From Candidula unifasciata (taxonomy: Eukaryota > Mollusca > Gastropoda > Stylommatophora > Geomitridae), in NCBI GenBank assembly GCA_905116865.2, contig CAJHNH020008057.1:182001-246000 (forward strand): a stretch of 64,000 nt of DNA, written 5' to 3'. Of this stretch, positions 46,901 to 50,741 are shown piece by piece. Within the stretch, counting starts at the first letter, position 1; every line of letters begins with the position of its first letter. Below the pieces are notes generated by a model. It saw only the letters and a program-made list of their open reading frames with translations. It was not told the DNA's origin and did not search any database. The translations under genes were made by a program, and so were the position numbers.

Positions 46901-47862
46901 ACTGTCTAAAGTTTCTTGGTTTGTGGCTTGAAGTAGTTTAGTGTTTTGAGATTGTATCTGGCCAGAAAATTTTGATAATTCTACATAGACATGTGTGGTG
47001 GAAGGTGGACAGCTTGTGTGCATCCTTTTTGGTCATTCTCCAGCATTCCACTCCATAAAGAAGAACTGGCAAAATGATGCTCTTGTAGAGTCGGAGTTTT
47101 GTTCCTCTGCAGTAATTGTTGGATTTCCAGATTTGCCTCATCCTTCCAAAAGCAGCCGGGTGCTATACCTCTTTTTTGCAGATTAATGACCACACAGTGG
47201 AGGATGTGGTCAACATCACGCCGGCAACCTTTACTTCCCACGATTTTGTAGGAAAGGAGTTAATAACGGGGGTAAAATGAAAAATGTCTACATTCAGACC
47301 AGTAGCAATGCACGCCAGTCCATCACTGGGTGGCATGATAGAAAACTGTGATTTGAACACTGGTCAGACAAGGCCACACTGAGATAGGCTAGAGAGACAG
47401 AGATAAACAGGTGGACAGACTGAATGTGAGAGATCAGAGAGTATACAACGGGAAAAGACGCTGATGTCAAGGAGATAAGATGATTGATGATAGCATTGAG
47501 AAAGGCAGAGGCTGGGTCACCATGGGAGCCAAGCTCATTTTCAGAGACGAAAGAAATCTGGCTCAATGCAGATAAGGACCGGCAGGCAGGTGTCTAGCCG
47601 CTACACTATGGCAGCTTCAATTGTTAATATAGTACTTAATATATATATATATTTTTTTAAACAGTTTATTCTCAGTCCATGCAGATTTATTTGGCTAGTC
47701 TGATTATAGACTGCGAACATTCACAGTAAATATTTCTGTTTGTTGCAGGTTAATAAAGTAGATTTTCAAGTCATTGATCACAACCAGGCAGTAGCTGTTC
47801 TCAAGAAAAACAATGTTGTCACTCTTCTTTTGGAAAGAGTACAGAAAGTCAATGTAGTCTAA
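1849..47862 (+). CDS. LAP-family LRR and PDZ scaffold protein (erbin/LRRC7-like), 3' part, 14 exons
   Basis: Seen: joined exons 1849-1923, 4982-5126, 7940-8012, 11428-11557, 13302-13487, 14358-14457, 19324-19438, 21844-22026, 29068-29176, 31085-32306, 35426-36346, 41905-41997, 43757-43831 and 47749-47862 total 3541 bp. All introns are GT-AG and phases agree from exon to exon except for single-base breaks inside exons 7 and 10. The product is about 1180 residues: nine LRRs of 23 residues, a LAP-specific segment ([26 protein letters not shown]), a Ser/Asn/Gln-rich tail and a PDZ domain with carboxylate loop GLGF. Known: LAP proteins carry 16 N-terminal LRRs and act as basolateral or postsynaptic scaffolds, the PDZ binding catenin-type C-termini. 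Inference: about seven LRRs and the start codon lie left of the window. The C-terminal PDZ places it with erbin/LRRC7 rather than LANO, which lacks a PDZ, or Scribble, which has four. Confidence 0.9.
1952..3310. repeat. 24-bp minisatellite (TATCATCATCATCCTTCTTC-type)
   Basis: About 1.35 kb of 24-bp units made of ATC and TTC triplets, interspersed with ATT- and ACC-rich variants. Because 24 is divisible by 3, both strands carry frames of over 480 codons (LLLTIIII on plus, VRRRMMMI on minus); these are not proteins. The array starts about 30 bp after the donor of the LAP exon at 1849-1923. Confidence 0.97.
3311..3690 (-). mobile_element. LINE C-terminal fragment
   Basis: Minus-strand reading gives [13 protein letters not shown] and, further upstream, a degraded CEMRCLRK block; both occur in the better LINE copy at 37545-40840. 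It is cut by the 55-bp array on its 5' side. Confidence 0.7.
3663..4480. repeat. 55-bp minisatellite spanning a LINE/SINE junction
   Basis: About 15 copies, period 55. One half (gatgttaattttacatgagt) is LINE sequence, as in 56850-56880; the other half (gggagctgtggtagtggagc) is the 5' head of a tRNA-derived SINE that continues past the last copy. Confidence 0.9.
4460..4570 (+). mobile_element. tRNA-derived SINE head
   Basis: Begins gggagctgtggtagtggagc and has a B-box-like GGTTCATGTCTACC at about 4519-4532. The body is lost after about 50 bp. Confidence 0.6.
4982..5126 (+). CDS. LAP gene exon 2 of window (two LRRs)
   Basis: 145 bp between tttgtcag and CCATTG|gtaagc, phase 0 in and phase 1 out. 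It encodes two LRRs, [18 protein letters not shown] and [18 protein letters not shown]. Clear LAP-type repeats, each ending in xxLPxxI. Confidence 0.95.
5127..6014. other. Intron, no recognised gene
   Basis: A G run at 5490-5503 and AT-rich sequence. The frame of exon 2 stays open past its donor but ends in unremarkable sequence. Confidence 0.6.
6028..6301 (+). mobile_element. tRNA-derived SINE, full length, 13-bp target duplication
   Basis: A-box TAGCCGAGCGG at 6039-6049 and B-box GGTTCGCTCCC at 6080-6090, then the shared body (cccaggtcgacccagccttg ... gtgggta). Flanked by AATGAGGATTGTG at 6015-6027 and 6302-6314. Not a functional tRNA gene: the anticodon and acceptor arms do not fold to the end of the head. 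Confidence 0.88.
6315..7080. other. Intron with simple repeats
   Basis: ATC-type triplet runs at 6400-6450 and 6661-6690 and a CT-rich tract at 6549-6616. No coding signal seen. Confidence 0.7.
7083..7560. repeat. 19-bp minisatellite
   Basis: About 25 copies of GGGCTAAAGTGATATCTCA; the first six are near identical, later ones diverge. EcoRV sites (GATATC) recur in most units. Confidence 0.96.
7600..7860. mobile_element. R1 scrap and tRNA-like SINE remnant
   Basis: 7600-7636 resembles the R1 head in minus orientation. 7668-7730 has a consensus B-box GGTTCGACTCCC, then a segment (ttttatgttgtttagtgtgt ... ctttctacttctttc) repeated at 51781-51850. Confidence 0.5.
7940..8012 (+). CDS. LAP gene exon 3 of window (LRR)
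   Basis: 73 bp between atttttcag and AGGAGG|gtgagt, phase 1 in and phase 0+2 out. The split Gly codon completes [17 protein letters not shown], then AFLPRTLGG. Too short for simple ORF finding; recognised from the LRR consensus and splice sites. Confidence 0.93.
8027..8098. repeat. 14-bp tandem repeat
   Basis: Five copies of AGTAACTGGGTCAA with single changes, directly after the donor of LAP exon 3. Confidence 0.9.
8608..9716 (+). mobile_element. Retro-inserted coiled-coil ORF fragment with 17-bp target duplication
   Basis: Bounded by TTCTTTGTGGAAAAGTG at 8591-8607 and 9717-9733. An open frame (about 8595-9071) encodes a long heptad-rich coiled coil ([19 protein letters not shown]) with high charge. 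Right after its stop another frame continues ([18 protein letters not shown]), weakly like a DUF4806-type segment, so the source frame is broken near 9060. The 3' end is a short GAATTT repeat. Best read as a 5'-truncated, LINE-mobilised copy of an ORF1-like or cellular coiled-coil transcript. No match to a named protein. Confidence 0.65.
9734..10724. other. Intron, no recognised feature
   Basis: AT-rich sequence, two tandem copies of tcgtcaccagagaagtgtaa at about 10436-10475, nothing coding. Confidence 0.6.
10725..10978 (-). mobile_element. LINE RNase-H-region fragment
   Basis: Same family as 1225-1600: TTCAATATTC tail on the minus strand at 10725, then the block with 'acctgatggtaccag'-like and 'cctgaggaattac'-like motifs. 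Frame badly broken. Confidence 0.65.
11428..11557 (+). CDS. LAP gene exon 4 of window (two LRRs)
   Basis: 130 bp between aattttccag and GCAGAG|gtaagc, taking the third base of a Gly codon and leaving phase 0. Encodes [18 protein letters not shown] followed by [17 protein letters not shown], two LRRs. Confidence 0.94.
11700..11985 (+). repeat. R1 SINE-like element
   Basis: Head gttctggggtccattctgag, middle catctgcccgag and caagccagatct, end ctgccggagtttacggccag with GAAGAAAA tail. Nearly full length. Confidence 0.8.
12280..12572 (+). repeat. R1 SINE-like element
   Basis: Head tgtgggttctgggactcatt, C-run at 12329-12340, middle aactgcctgagaggtaggg, end ttccgccagagtttacagcc and AAGAAAAAGAAG tail. 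Second copy within 600 bp of the previous one, same strand. Confidence 0.82.
12781..12808. repeat. (TAGG)n microsatellite
   Basis: Seven TAGG tetranucleotides. Confidence 0.95.
12925..13145 (+). repeat. Dispersed repeat D3
   Basis: About 200 bp (aaagtgccaccatgcggatg ... ggtcccagaaaccgc ... catatttatggcc ... aagccagggtggggcttcaa) shared with 36545-36745 (minus) and 52820-53035 (plus). Class unknown; no TIR or tRNA box recognised. Confidence 0.75.
13302..13487 (+). CDS. LAP gene exon 5 of window (last LRRs)
   Basis: 186 bp (62 codons) between catcacag and AATCAG|gttata, phase 0 at both ends. Three repeats including [34 protein letters not shown] and [11 protein letters not shown]. In LAP proteins the last repeat ends in a WLxxNQ motif at the edge of the LRR domain, as here. 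Confidence 0.95.
14358..14457 (+). CDS. LAP gene exon 6 of window (LAP-specific region)
   Basis: 100 bp between aattttcag and AAAG|gtaagt, phase 0 in and phase 1 out. Encodes [16 protein letters not shown] and [16 protein letters not shown], matching the LAP-specific block right after the LRRs (erbin-type KPLIPLQ and a Tyr-x-x-PQ motif). A second donor seven bases upstream (GCAG|gtaaag) would lead into an immediate in-frame TAG in the next exon, so the downstream donor is preferred. Confidence 0.9.
14610..16315 (+). mobile_element. pogo/Tigger-like DNA transposon derivative, 24-bp perfect TIRs, TA target site
   Basis: Seen: both ends begin GGGTAGGTCGGGGCAAAGAC and match perfectly over 24 bp (14610-14633 and, inverted, 16292-16315), with TA on each side (14608-14609, 16316-16317). 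Subterminal copies of GGGGCAAAGACCCGC lie at 14983-15015 and 16076-16135, some inverted. Inside, [20 protein letters not shown] (about 15137-15196) resembles the N-terminus of pogo/Tigger transposases, while the 261-codon ORF resembles their C-terminal tail. The DDE catalytic core is absent. Inference: a non-autonomous internal-deletion derivative in LAP intron 6. Confidence 0.75.
15177..16019 (+). pseudogene. Transposase C-terminal ORF inside the pogo-like element
   Basis: First ATG at 15234 gives 261 codons to TGA at 16017; the frame is open from 15177. The first two thirds are acidic and Ser-rich ([17 protein letters not shown]) with a basic patch [12 protein letters not shown]. The end, [20 protein letters not shown] through [14 protein letters not shown], has the 'GDFV-VK ... 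DIV-KL-KP' pattern I associate with the tail of pogo/Tigger-like transposases of invertebrates. No catalytic D-D-D residues. An AATAAA lies at 16018-16023. Intact over 261 codons, which is unusual for a dead element. Could also be an accessory protein. Confidence 0.6.
16390..16538 (-). mobile_element. tRNA-derived SINE (minus)
   Basis: Minus strand: head GGGAGCCATGTTAGCACAGT, B-box-like GGTTTGAAACC..., then body CACCCAGCCTCTAGGAAATG and GGTACC. Divergent from the 6028 copy. Confidence 0.6.
16935..17115 (+). repeat. R1 SINE-like element, partial
   Basis: From gtgtggggaacacaggaata to gtaaaacggatgtgtttgca; the 3' half is missing. Confidence 0.7.
17390..17935 (-). mobile_element. LINE C-terminal and 3' fragment (family X)
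   Basis: Minus-strand pieces in different frames: [20 protein letters not shown], then [18 protein letters not shown], then the 'GRRG-R...' tail. 3' end near 17437 (atcattatcatcaagtgccttg). Relatives at 45922-46145, 50742-51080 and 62451-62565. Confidence 0.75.
18186..18495. repeat. 58-bp minisatellite
   Basis: Five copies of a unit containing CTCCACTCCGCTCTAATAGG and GGTCCATTGCTTTGATTGG; one copy is internally rearranged. Confidence 0.95.
18560..19300. repeat. Degenerate ~47-bp tandem repeat
   Basis: Around 15 diverged units of the type cttcattcatcagtaaatct ggc..., with accaaccaccagtctgact. It ends 20 bp before the LAP exon 7 acceptor. Confidence 0.85.
19324..19438 (+). CDS. LAP gene exon 7 of window, frame broken by one base
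   Basis: Between ttttttccag and GAAGAG|gtgctg. Read in the phase given by exon 6 it starts [20 protein letters not shown] but then runs into a stop beyond the donor. The acidic end that LAP proteins need before the next exon ([11 protein letters not shown]) is present in another frame. One base missing from the CCACCCC run near 19392-19397 would join the two frames and restore phase 0 into exon 8. The donor gtgctg is weak. Either a base-level assembly error or a real lesion. Confidence 0.78.
19501..19640. repeat. CA-rich microsatellite
   Basis: Interrupted (CA)n with ATG and GCA changes. Confidence 0.9.
19976..20185. repeat. (TTCA/TTCG)n microsatellite
   Basis: About 50 tetranucleotides, mostly ATTC at the left and GTTC at the right, giving SFIRSFI-type frames that are not coding. 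Confidence 0.96.
20250..20310. repeat. 11-bp tandem repeat
   Basis: About five copies of CAGTCACTTCG. Confidence 0.85.
20325..20470 (+). mobile_element. SINE remnant (family D)
   Basis: Contains gctgggttcgttcccatctgcgggcc (B-box region) and gacagtgttatcgagaa, the same order as in 51108-51330. Confidence 0.55.
20471..21505. other. Intron, no recognised feature
   Basis: AT-rich unique-looking sequence. A short direct repeat (agacaagcttctaaa at about 20980 and 21024) is all that was noted. Confidence 0.6.
21511..21700 (-). mobile_element. tRNA-derived SINE (minus)
   Basis: Minus strand: head GAGCCACCATAGTGTAGCAG, B-box GGTTCAGATCA, body CCTTGGCTCCCAAGACAGCC, GGGTACCAGG and GTGTTATGCTGACCACATCA. 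Body matches 6028-6301 but the head differs. Confidence 0.75.
21844..22026 (+). CDS. LAP gene exon 8 of window (PTPYPKELK block)
   Basis: 183 bp (61 codons) between attgttag and CATGAG|gtattg, phase 0 both ends. Begins [20 protein letters not shown], the most conserved non-LRR motif of erbin and LRRC7 ([13 protein letters not shown]), and ends with GATHE, also conserved. The middle is an acidic linker. Confidence 0.95.
22369..22608. repeat. 21-bp minisatellite
   Basis: Eleven copies of CGGATGTGGGTCTGGGGGAGA; G/A at one site splits the array into a left (gga) and right (ggg) half. Open on all three frame pairs because 21 is divisible by 3. Confidence 0.97.
22664..22853. repeat. 17-bp minisatellite
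   Basis: Eleven near-identical copies of GTGTGGCTAGTTGGCCA; only 55 bp from the preceding array. Confidence 0.97.
22854..23583. other. Intron, no recognised feature
   Basis: Nothing beyond a GTT run at 22913-22933 and a poly-A at 23441. Confidence 0.6.
23584..23690. repeat. (TA)n/(GT)n/(GGGT)n compound microsatellite
   Basis: Successive TA, TG, CATG and GGGTG runs. Confidence 0.9.
23757..24366. repeat. 34-bp minisatellite
   Basis: About 18 copies of a unit reading AAAGCTGTTTATATAGACAT plus tttgaccactgccc; two variants (acatac and acattt) form runs. Confidence 0.96.
24590..24660. repeat. R1 head scrap
   Basis: A C-run followed by ccaacctaaacatggggccc and agaatccatata, like the minus R1 head region. 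Confidence 0.35.
24840..25345 (+). mobile_element. LINE reverse transcriptase fragment
   Basis: Plus strand: [20 protein letters not shown] (RT block with the GVRQG-CVLSP motif changed), then [11 protein letters not shown], where the catalytic FADD has become FADG, then after a stop [20 protein letters not shown]. Same family as 37545-40840. Dead. Confidence 0.8.
25735..27005. repeat. 37/38-bp satellite-like array with higher-order structure
   Basis: About 34 units built on AGAGTGAATCACATCATTTA plus tacagatatgataa(a)gta. Between about 26260 and 26570 the units alternate strictly between a catcatt and a cattgtt type, a 74-bp dimer. The start (25767-25960) is repeated at 26560-26755. Confidence 0.96.
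27510..27835. repeat. ~32-bp degenerate minisatellite
   Basis: About eleven units of the type attgttaaaggatctttgaa plus taatttgatgac. Confidence 0.93.
28229..28512 (+). mobile_element. LINE C-terminal fragment (family Y)
   Basis: Plus strand [20 protein letters not shown], then [20 protein letters not shown] and [16 protein letters not shown]. Typical post-RT tail of APE-type LINEs. Nearly identical to the minus-strand copy at 53091-53460. Confidence 0.85.
28513..29067. other. Intron, no recognised feature
   Basis: Nothing found up to the exon 9 acceptor. Confidence 0.55.
29068..29176 (+). CDS. LAP gene exon 9 of window
   Basis: 109 bp between ggtttcag and GAAAAG|gttagt, phase 0 in and phase 1 out. 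Encodes a charged, probably helical segment ([19 protein letters not shown]). No domain recognised; placed by phase compatibility with exons 8 and 10 and good splice sites. The intron before it is 7 kb and could hide a further exon. Confidence 0.75.
29318..29520 (+). mobile_element. LINE C-terminal scrap
   Basis: [16 protein letters not shown], then a broken frame with HWF. The WFGHL core is the mark of the LINE tail. Confidence 0.5.
29985..30125 (-). mobile_element. LINE linker fragment
   Basis: About 120 bp (ttgtgtatgcagatcttacc ... agttagaaatgcctagggc) repeated at 32440-32575 inside a better LINE copy. Confidence 0.65.
30791..30928. mobile_element. 138-bp MITE with TTAA target site
   Basis: Terminal inverted repeat CTCTTTGAGTCCCA, flanked by TTAA at 30787-30790 and 30929-30932. 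TTAA flanks fit piggyBac-type mobilisation. A diverged second copy is at 63204-63329. Confidence 0.8.
31085..32306 (+). CDS. LAP gene exon 10 of window, long disordered exon with one frame break
   Basis: 1222 bp between ccattctag and CATTTA|gtaagt. Phase 1 input gives a frame open from 31087 to a TGA at 31993-31995 (ends QPQLASGPT). A second frame starts exactly there and stays open to the donor ([16 protein letters not shown] ... SEKHL). One base missing from the GGG run at about 31982-31984 would fuse both and make the exon end in phase 0, as exon 11 requires. The sequence is rich in Ser, Asn, Gln and basic patches, typical of the unstructured middle of LAP proteins; no folded domain seen. 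Confidence 0.85.
32440..33000 (-). mobile_element. LINE fragment between endonuclease and RT
   Basis: Minus strand: [20 protein letters not shown] then, frame-shifted, [14 protein letters not shown]. This is the '[19 protein letters not shown]' block upstream of RT. Confidence 0.78.
33008..33057. repeat. 11-bp tandem repeat
   Basis: Four copies of GAGAATGTTAT at the 5' junction of the next LINE fragment. Confidence 0.85.
33047..33290 (+). mobile_element. LINE C-terminal fragment (family Z) inserted in another LINE
   Basis: Plus strand [20 protein letters not shown], then [20 protein letters not shown] and ATRHKEN. Ends in an ATG ATG ATG tail. Same as the minus-strand copy at 46646-47180. 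It splits the minus-strand LINE on both sides. Confidence 0.82.
33291..34500 (-). mobile_element. LINE APE endonuclease domain, degraded
   Basis: Minus strand from the right: SWNMRTI (start of EN), [19 protein letters not shown] (L-ET-L motif region), [15 protein letters not shown] (GDFNA catalytic motif), [14 protein letters not shown] (H-I-DHI region changed) and [11 protein letters not shown] (SDH-LV region). Several frame changes. EN of the craniofacial-development-protein-2-like LINE type. Confidence 0.85.
34501..35150. other. GC-richer stretch, possibly the LINE 5' region
   Basis: Poly-G at 34509-34526, then a frame of about 95 codons on plus and 129 on minus, neither resembling a known protein. 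Directly upstream, on the minus strand, of the LINE endonuclease, so a LINE 5' UTR is possible. Confidence 0.35.
35426..36346 (+). CDS. LAP gene exon 11 of window, disordered Ser-rich tail
   Basis: 921 bp (307 codons) between tttttccag and GAACAG|gtcagt, phase 0 both ends and uninterrupted. Near the start it has a Pro-rich stretch, [13 protein letters not shown], holding a PPxY motif of the kind WW domains bind. The rest is Ser/His-rich low-complexity sequence with basic-Ser sites ([10 protein letters not shown]) that could be phosphorylated; function is inference. Ends EHKEQ directly before the PDZ, as in erbin. Confidence 0.93.
36545..36745 (-). repeat. Dispersed repeat D3 (minus)
   Basis: Inverted copy of 12925-13145; includes gcagcaatatagcctggcca and tttctgggaccttccacgat. 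Confidence 0.75.
36750..37544. other. Intron with simple repeats
   Basis: CAGA/GAAGAA/GATA purine-rich runs at 37165-37320 and poly-G at 37331-37346. No coding signal. Confidence 0.65.
38403..38686 (-). mobile_element. tRNA-derived SINE nested in the LINE, 12-bp target duplication
   Basis: Flanked by TTGGTGTTATGT at 38391-38402 and 38687-38698. Minus strand: A-box TGGCTAAGGCGTT, B-box-like CGATCGAAACCC, body GTCGACCCAGCCTTAAATGG, GGTACC. The head is unlike that of 6028-6301, the body is the same. Confidence 0.9.
39345..39529 (-). mobile_element. R1 SINE-like element nested in the LINE, 12-bp target duplication
   Basis: Flanked by GGGACTGCATCT at 39333-39344 and 39530-39541. Minus strand runs from ccgaagtcggagtacatctg to gccggcgaacaagaag with a (GAA)n tail. 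5'-truncated relative to other copies. Removing it makes the LINE frame continuous. Confidence 0.88.
40841..41904. other. Intron, no recognised feature
   Basis: Sequence of ordinary composition before LAP exon 12; no repeat pair found in the window. Confidence 0.55.
41905..41997 (+). CDS. LAP gene exon 12 of window (PDZ, first part)
   Basis: 93 bp (31 codons) between gttttccag and GATATT|gtaagt. Encodes [20 protein letters not shown], the beta-A/beta-B strands and GLGF carboxylate-binding loop of a PDZ domain, then SHGNPF. The GNPF insertion between beta-B and beta-C is characteristic of the LAP PDZ. Confidence 0.96.
42086..42315 (+). mobile_element. tRNA-derived SINE, head lost
   Basis: T-run, then gatcttgactcccaggtcaa, cccagccttgagtgggtacc and the 3' part (tataggcgtgggaaagggtc). 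Body as in 6028-6301. Confidence 0.8.
42420..42745 (+). mobile_element. LINE C-terminal fragment
   Basis: Plus strand [20 protein letters not shown], then [20 protein letters not shown] and ATNRHAWRV. Ends in (CTAA)n. Confidence 0.82.
42805..43092 (+). repeat. R1 SINE-like element, near full length
   Basis: Head atgggttctggggccccatt, middle ataagccagatctgtaaaac, end ttccgccagagtttacaact and GAAGAAGAACAAG tail. Confidence 0.85.
43334..43473. repeat. 70-bp direct tandem duplication
   Basis: Two copies with one or two changes, containing ggaaatgaacatgcagaaag and ggtacaaatagaggaggtct. Confidence 0.93.
43550..43645 (+). mobile_element. LINE RNase-H-region 3' scrap
   Basis: Plus orientation of the 1225-1600 family: cagatagttactagtgacat and tgctgaagatggagacac. 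Confidence 0.6.
43757..43831 (+). CDS. LAP gene exon 13 of window (PDZ, middle)
   Basis: 75 bp (25 codons) between ttgtacag and TTACAA|gtatta, phase 0. Encodes [14 protein letters not shown] and [12 protein letters not shown] strands beta-C to beta-D and the conserved L-x-PGDKIL turn. Confidence 0.95.
44066..44180 (+). mobile_element. tRNA-derived SINE start
   Basis: Head gggagagctttggtagtatg, then cttatcttgacttccaggtc, which matches the body start of the other SINEs. The body is replaced by the 21-bp array from 'ccaggtc' on. Confidence 0.6.
44178..45075. repeat. 21-bp minisatellite
   Basis: About 40 units of ATCATTATCATTTGCTGGGTC with cccg, ttgg, ctgg and accg variants. A disordered section (44460-44760) separates a left and a right block. 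Encodes IIIICWV on plus and MIMMTQQ on minus; not coding. Confidence 0.97.
45076..45744. other. Intron with old repeat sequence
   Basis: About 45590-45670 (ctttggagtattggaggact) is shared with 51897-51985, so part is a dispersed repeat. The frames here have no recognisable protein match. Confidence 0.45.
45745..46255 (+). repeat. R1 SINE-like element split by a LINE scrap
   Basis: R1 5' part 45745-45920 ends at gtaaaatgg; R1 resumes at 46147 with gatgtgcacacaaaactaaa and ends at 46255 with AAGAAGAAG. The 225 bp between are a minus LINE family X 3' fragment (atcattatcatcatcatgtg). No clear target duplication was seen. Confidence 0.75.
46484..46650 (-). mobile_element. tRNA-derived SINE, 3' part (minus)
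   Basis: Minus strand: GACTCCCAGGTTGACTCAGC, GGGTACCGGG, GGCGGCCGGCGTGATGTTCA, and the 3' part with 'cctaaaggtgtggaaaaggg'. Abuts the LINE fragment to its right. Confidence 0.78.
46646..47180 (-). mobile_element. LINE C-terminal fragment (family Z)
   Basis: Minus strand: [77 protein letters not shown]. One frame change. Sister of 33047-33290. Confidence 0.85.
47183..47620 (-). mobile_element. SINE pieces split by unrelated sequence
   Basis: 3' part at 47183-47245 (gtggtcaacatcacgccggc on plus) and head at 47515-47616 (GCTGCCATAGTGTAGCGGCT on minus, with GCTTGGCTCCCATGGTGACC). About 265 bp between are not SINE. Confidence 0.6.
47749..47862 (+). CDS. LAP gene last coding exon (PDZ end and stop)
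   Basis: 114 bp from the acceptor ctgtttgttgcag to TAA at 47860-47862. Encodes [19 protein letters not shown], then [17 protein letters not shown]. Helix alpha-B begins with the ligand-reading His (DHNQAV; erbin-type PDZ has H-x-x-AV). The protein ends a few residues after the last PDZ strand, the usual LAP arrangement. Confidence 0.95.
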   Translation, partial: VNKVDFQVIDHNQAVAVLKKNNVVTLLLERVQKVNVV

Positions 47863-48528
47863 TTTTTTTTTAACATTGATGTTAGCAGAAAGTCATGTTG
47901 TGTGTGCTTGGACCGAACACTGTGGGTAAAAGTCAGTGGAAAAAAATTACACAAATTTGTGGCACTGCTAAGTTGATCTGTTGGTCTCTGAATTCCTATG
48001 ATGGCAAGTCAGTTAGTCTGCAGATGTTGATGTGCCCAAAACAGAAACCGGTGACTGAGTTATTGGTTGATTTTTATATGTTTGGAGTGTGCTAACTATG
48101 GCATCTATTTTCCACAAAGGCAGCAGCATTCTAGCAACTGGATAAATATTTTCAACTATACCACAGTATAACTGAAGTAGATTTATCCAAAAGGAATTTA
48201 CCATTACACTGAATTGATTTTATAATCAGATTAATCCAATGGAAAATTTAAAACATGTTTTAAGATTGACACATTTCCTATGTTCTTAGTTAATTGTTGT
48301 ACTCTTTAACAGTGGAATTTGAGGGGGAAAAACATCTGACTGCAGCAAAATTAATTTCCTTACAATTCTGAGCCAGAAATCTACCTATAATTTCTGCTGT
48401 AGCTTGCCCATGGTCAGTAGCTTTTTGTAATAACTTTTTTGTAATGATGTTTGAAGCTTGTGGATCAATTAACAGCTCATTTTTAACACTTTGTTCTCTG
48501 TGTCCTGGGCGGAAAATCCATGATATGC

Positions 48529-48678
48529 TCCAGGCCTGAGTCTTATCAAATGATATAGATCATCAAACACTGACATGCTCCAGGCCTGAGTCTTATTAAA
48601 GGATATAGATCATCAAACACTGACATGCTCCAGGCCTGAGTCTTATCAAATGATATAGATCATCAAACACTGACATGA
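48529..48678. repeat. 50-bp tandem repeat in the putative LAP 3' UTR
   Basis: Three copies of catgctccaggcctgagtct plus a 30-bp remainder, over 95% alike. Confidence 0.95.
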
Positions 48679-48769
48679 CAGGTTCTGTTTTCTGTTTTCC
48701 CATTACAAATGTCCTACCAACCCTCAGCCATTGTAAAGCTGCTGTTGTCCACCTACTGATGATTGATAT

Positions 48770-48900
48770 ATCAATGAAACAAGAATTGACATCACTGCAC
48801 TTAGAACATTTCCACAAGTGCCCCATCCCCTTCTTCAGTAGCCAGCAAAGAGTAGACATGCTGATAGTACCAATTGCAACCTGATTAAAAGTCCGGCTGT
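48770..48900 (-). mobile_element. LINE RNase-H-region scrap
   Basis: Plus strand reads gacatcactgcacttagaac and cccatccccttcttcag, as in 1225-1330; minus orientation. Confidence 0.6.
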
Positions 48901-49514
48901 GTCCTATTACAAATGTCCCCCCCCCCCCCCCGAGTTTTAAAATTCTTCAAGAACTTTTACTCATCCCATATTGCATAAGCTTTCAATGTATGAATTGTCT
49001 GTTCCATTGCACTGTCCATTTGATCCCAGAGTGCCATCACCATGTCTGCTTTATCATAAAGTAGCTCATCGCTCAGAGGAATGGCAGCATATTTCTAGGT
49101 ATATTAAGGAATACACACAGTATGCTGATGCACAGAGAGGATGAAACATTCAAAGAAGCAAATGTATGTTTTTTTAGGTGATATTTAACTAACAACTTGA
49201 CATGCAAAATGGCCATTGGTGCTCATAGATGTGCATGCCATGTTGTCTGGTAATGAAAGAACGAGATAACCTATTCACTGCTCCCTGTCCTTCATTTCTA
49301 ATACCCCTCTCCTTTTGTTTCTCCATTCCCTTTTAATTTATGTGTTTATATATGCAAAAGATAATTCCAGATGTGGCAGCATTATCTTTACCATCATTCA
49401 ATTATTTATTTTTTTCTGGACACAAGCATTTAGTTCATGTCATTTATGAACTGTGCCAGATGTTATTTGTGTAATTATATGACAGTTCTAACATTTATTT
49501 ATATATACTGCTGA

Positions 49515-49520
49515 AATAAA
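49515..49520 (+). promoter_or_regulatory. Candidate polyadenylation signal AATAAA (LAP gene)
   Basis: Canonical hexamer 1.65 kb past the LAP stop codon, the first clear one in the right strand. No transcript evidence. Confidence 0.45.
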
Positions 49521-49796
49521 ATTTGAATGTACAGATAAGAAATATGTTTTATTTATTAAATCAGATGGGTTCAAGGGAGGTTATTTACTCTTTTTGCCTC
49601 ACGAATCCAATTTCCCTAATGTTATTTCCTAGGTATAGATTAGTTCATCTTTTTGCAGATTTCAGCTACACCATGTATCCATCTCTTTCTTGGTTTTCCT
49701 CTCACCTTCCTCCCAGATGTTCTACTGTAAAATATCTCATATGCAGTTTGGTTTGCTCTACATCCCTCTTTTATGGATGACTGAATTATTATTTTT

Positions 49797-50058
49797 ATTA
49801 TTCTTCGTCAACGACTGTAAATTCAGGTGGAAAGTTCTGGTTGTTCATCCACCAATGAACTCACTTGTTCCAGATACTGAGTGTAACATGCACATCCATT
49901 TTACATATCTCACTTATTTGTATGCAGACTGTTGCTTCCTTGCCTCTCAGGCAGAGGTACTCTGACTTCGAAGAAAGCCCCCAATAAGTAGACATGTTTG
50001 TTGGGGAGGCAGTGGGTTTATTCTTGTTTTCTCCACAGTGAGGCTCTGGAAACCACAT
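49797..50058 (-). repeat. R1 SINE-like element (minus)
   Basis: Tail side attcttcgtcaacgactgta at left, then ggtggaaagttctggttgtt, ggcagaggtactctgacttc and gaggctctggaaaccacatg at right. Near full length. Confidence 0.83.
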
Positions 50059-50074
50059 GGGGAAAATAATATAT

Positions 50075-50190
50075 TAACAATTGACATCTCTGCACTTGGC
50101 ACATTCCTACATATGCTCCGACCCCTTCTTCAGCAAGCAATGAAGAGTTGGCATGCTAATAGTACTGGTTGCAGCCTGATTAAAAGTCCA
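50075..50190 (-). mobile_element. LINE RNase-H-region scrap
   Basis: attgacatctctgcacttgg, ccgaccccttcttcagcaag, as in 48770-48900. Confidence 0.6.
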
Positions 50191-50482
50191 CTCCTGTTTC
50201 CCATTCAATAGTGAATATTTTATAGAACTTCTACCCCCACCTCCACCCACCCCAAATAGTCTTTCAGTGTATATATTTCCTGTTACAATCACAATATATC
50301 AGGCTGTGCTGTTATCAAGCCTTCAGAGAGATGCATTTACAGCCTCTACCTCCATTCTCATACTGGATGTAGTGACGCAGTATGCGAGGCTCTATGTTTT
50401 AAGCAGTGTTAATTCACCTTTGCATAAAACCCCACCTACTCTTCTTACCTCTCACTGCAGACCCATCTGCAAATACTGAGTG

Positions 50483-50700
50483 CTGCACGGTCTCGAGACA
50501 AGGCGTCCATCTCAAGTGCTGGAGGTCCCGGTTCAAGTTCCGATGAAACTTTGGATTTTTTCACATGAAGTTCTAGTAATTTAGCCTAGTCTCTGGGTAG
50601 TAAGATCGGATGCCCGTGTGTATTGTTGTGCACATAAAAAATCTTTTGGTAGTTGGAAATCGAAAAAGAGTAGCCTAACAGTGCTGCACGGGTAAAATTT
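50483..50700 (+). mobile_element. tRNA-like SINE (family C)
   Basis: B-box-like GGTTCAAGTTCC at about 50531-50542, downstream body cacataaaaaatcttttggt. A short direct repeat gtgctgcacgg lies at 50481 and 50681. Confidence 0.5.
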
Positions 50701-50741
50701 GGAGTTAAAAATCTACACAAAGTATTTTAGGATTATCGACG

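Larger units (their letters stand above)
47863..49535 (+). other. Putative 3' UTR of the LAP gene
   Basis: Follows the stop and runs to the first good AATAAA at 49515-49520. It holds a three-copy 50-bp repeat (48529-48678), a LINE RNase-H-region remnant (about 48770-48900, antisense) and a poly-C run at 48918-48931. The UTR end is inferred from the signal only. Confidence 0.45.
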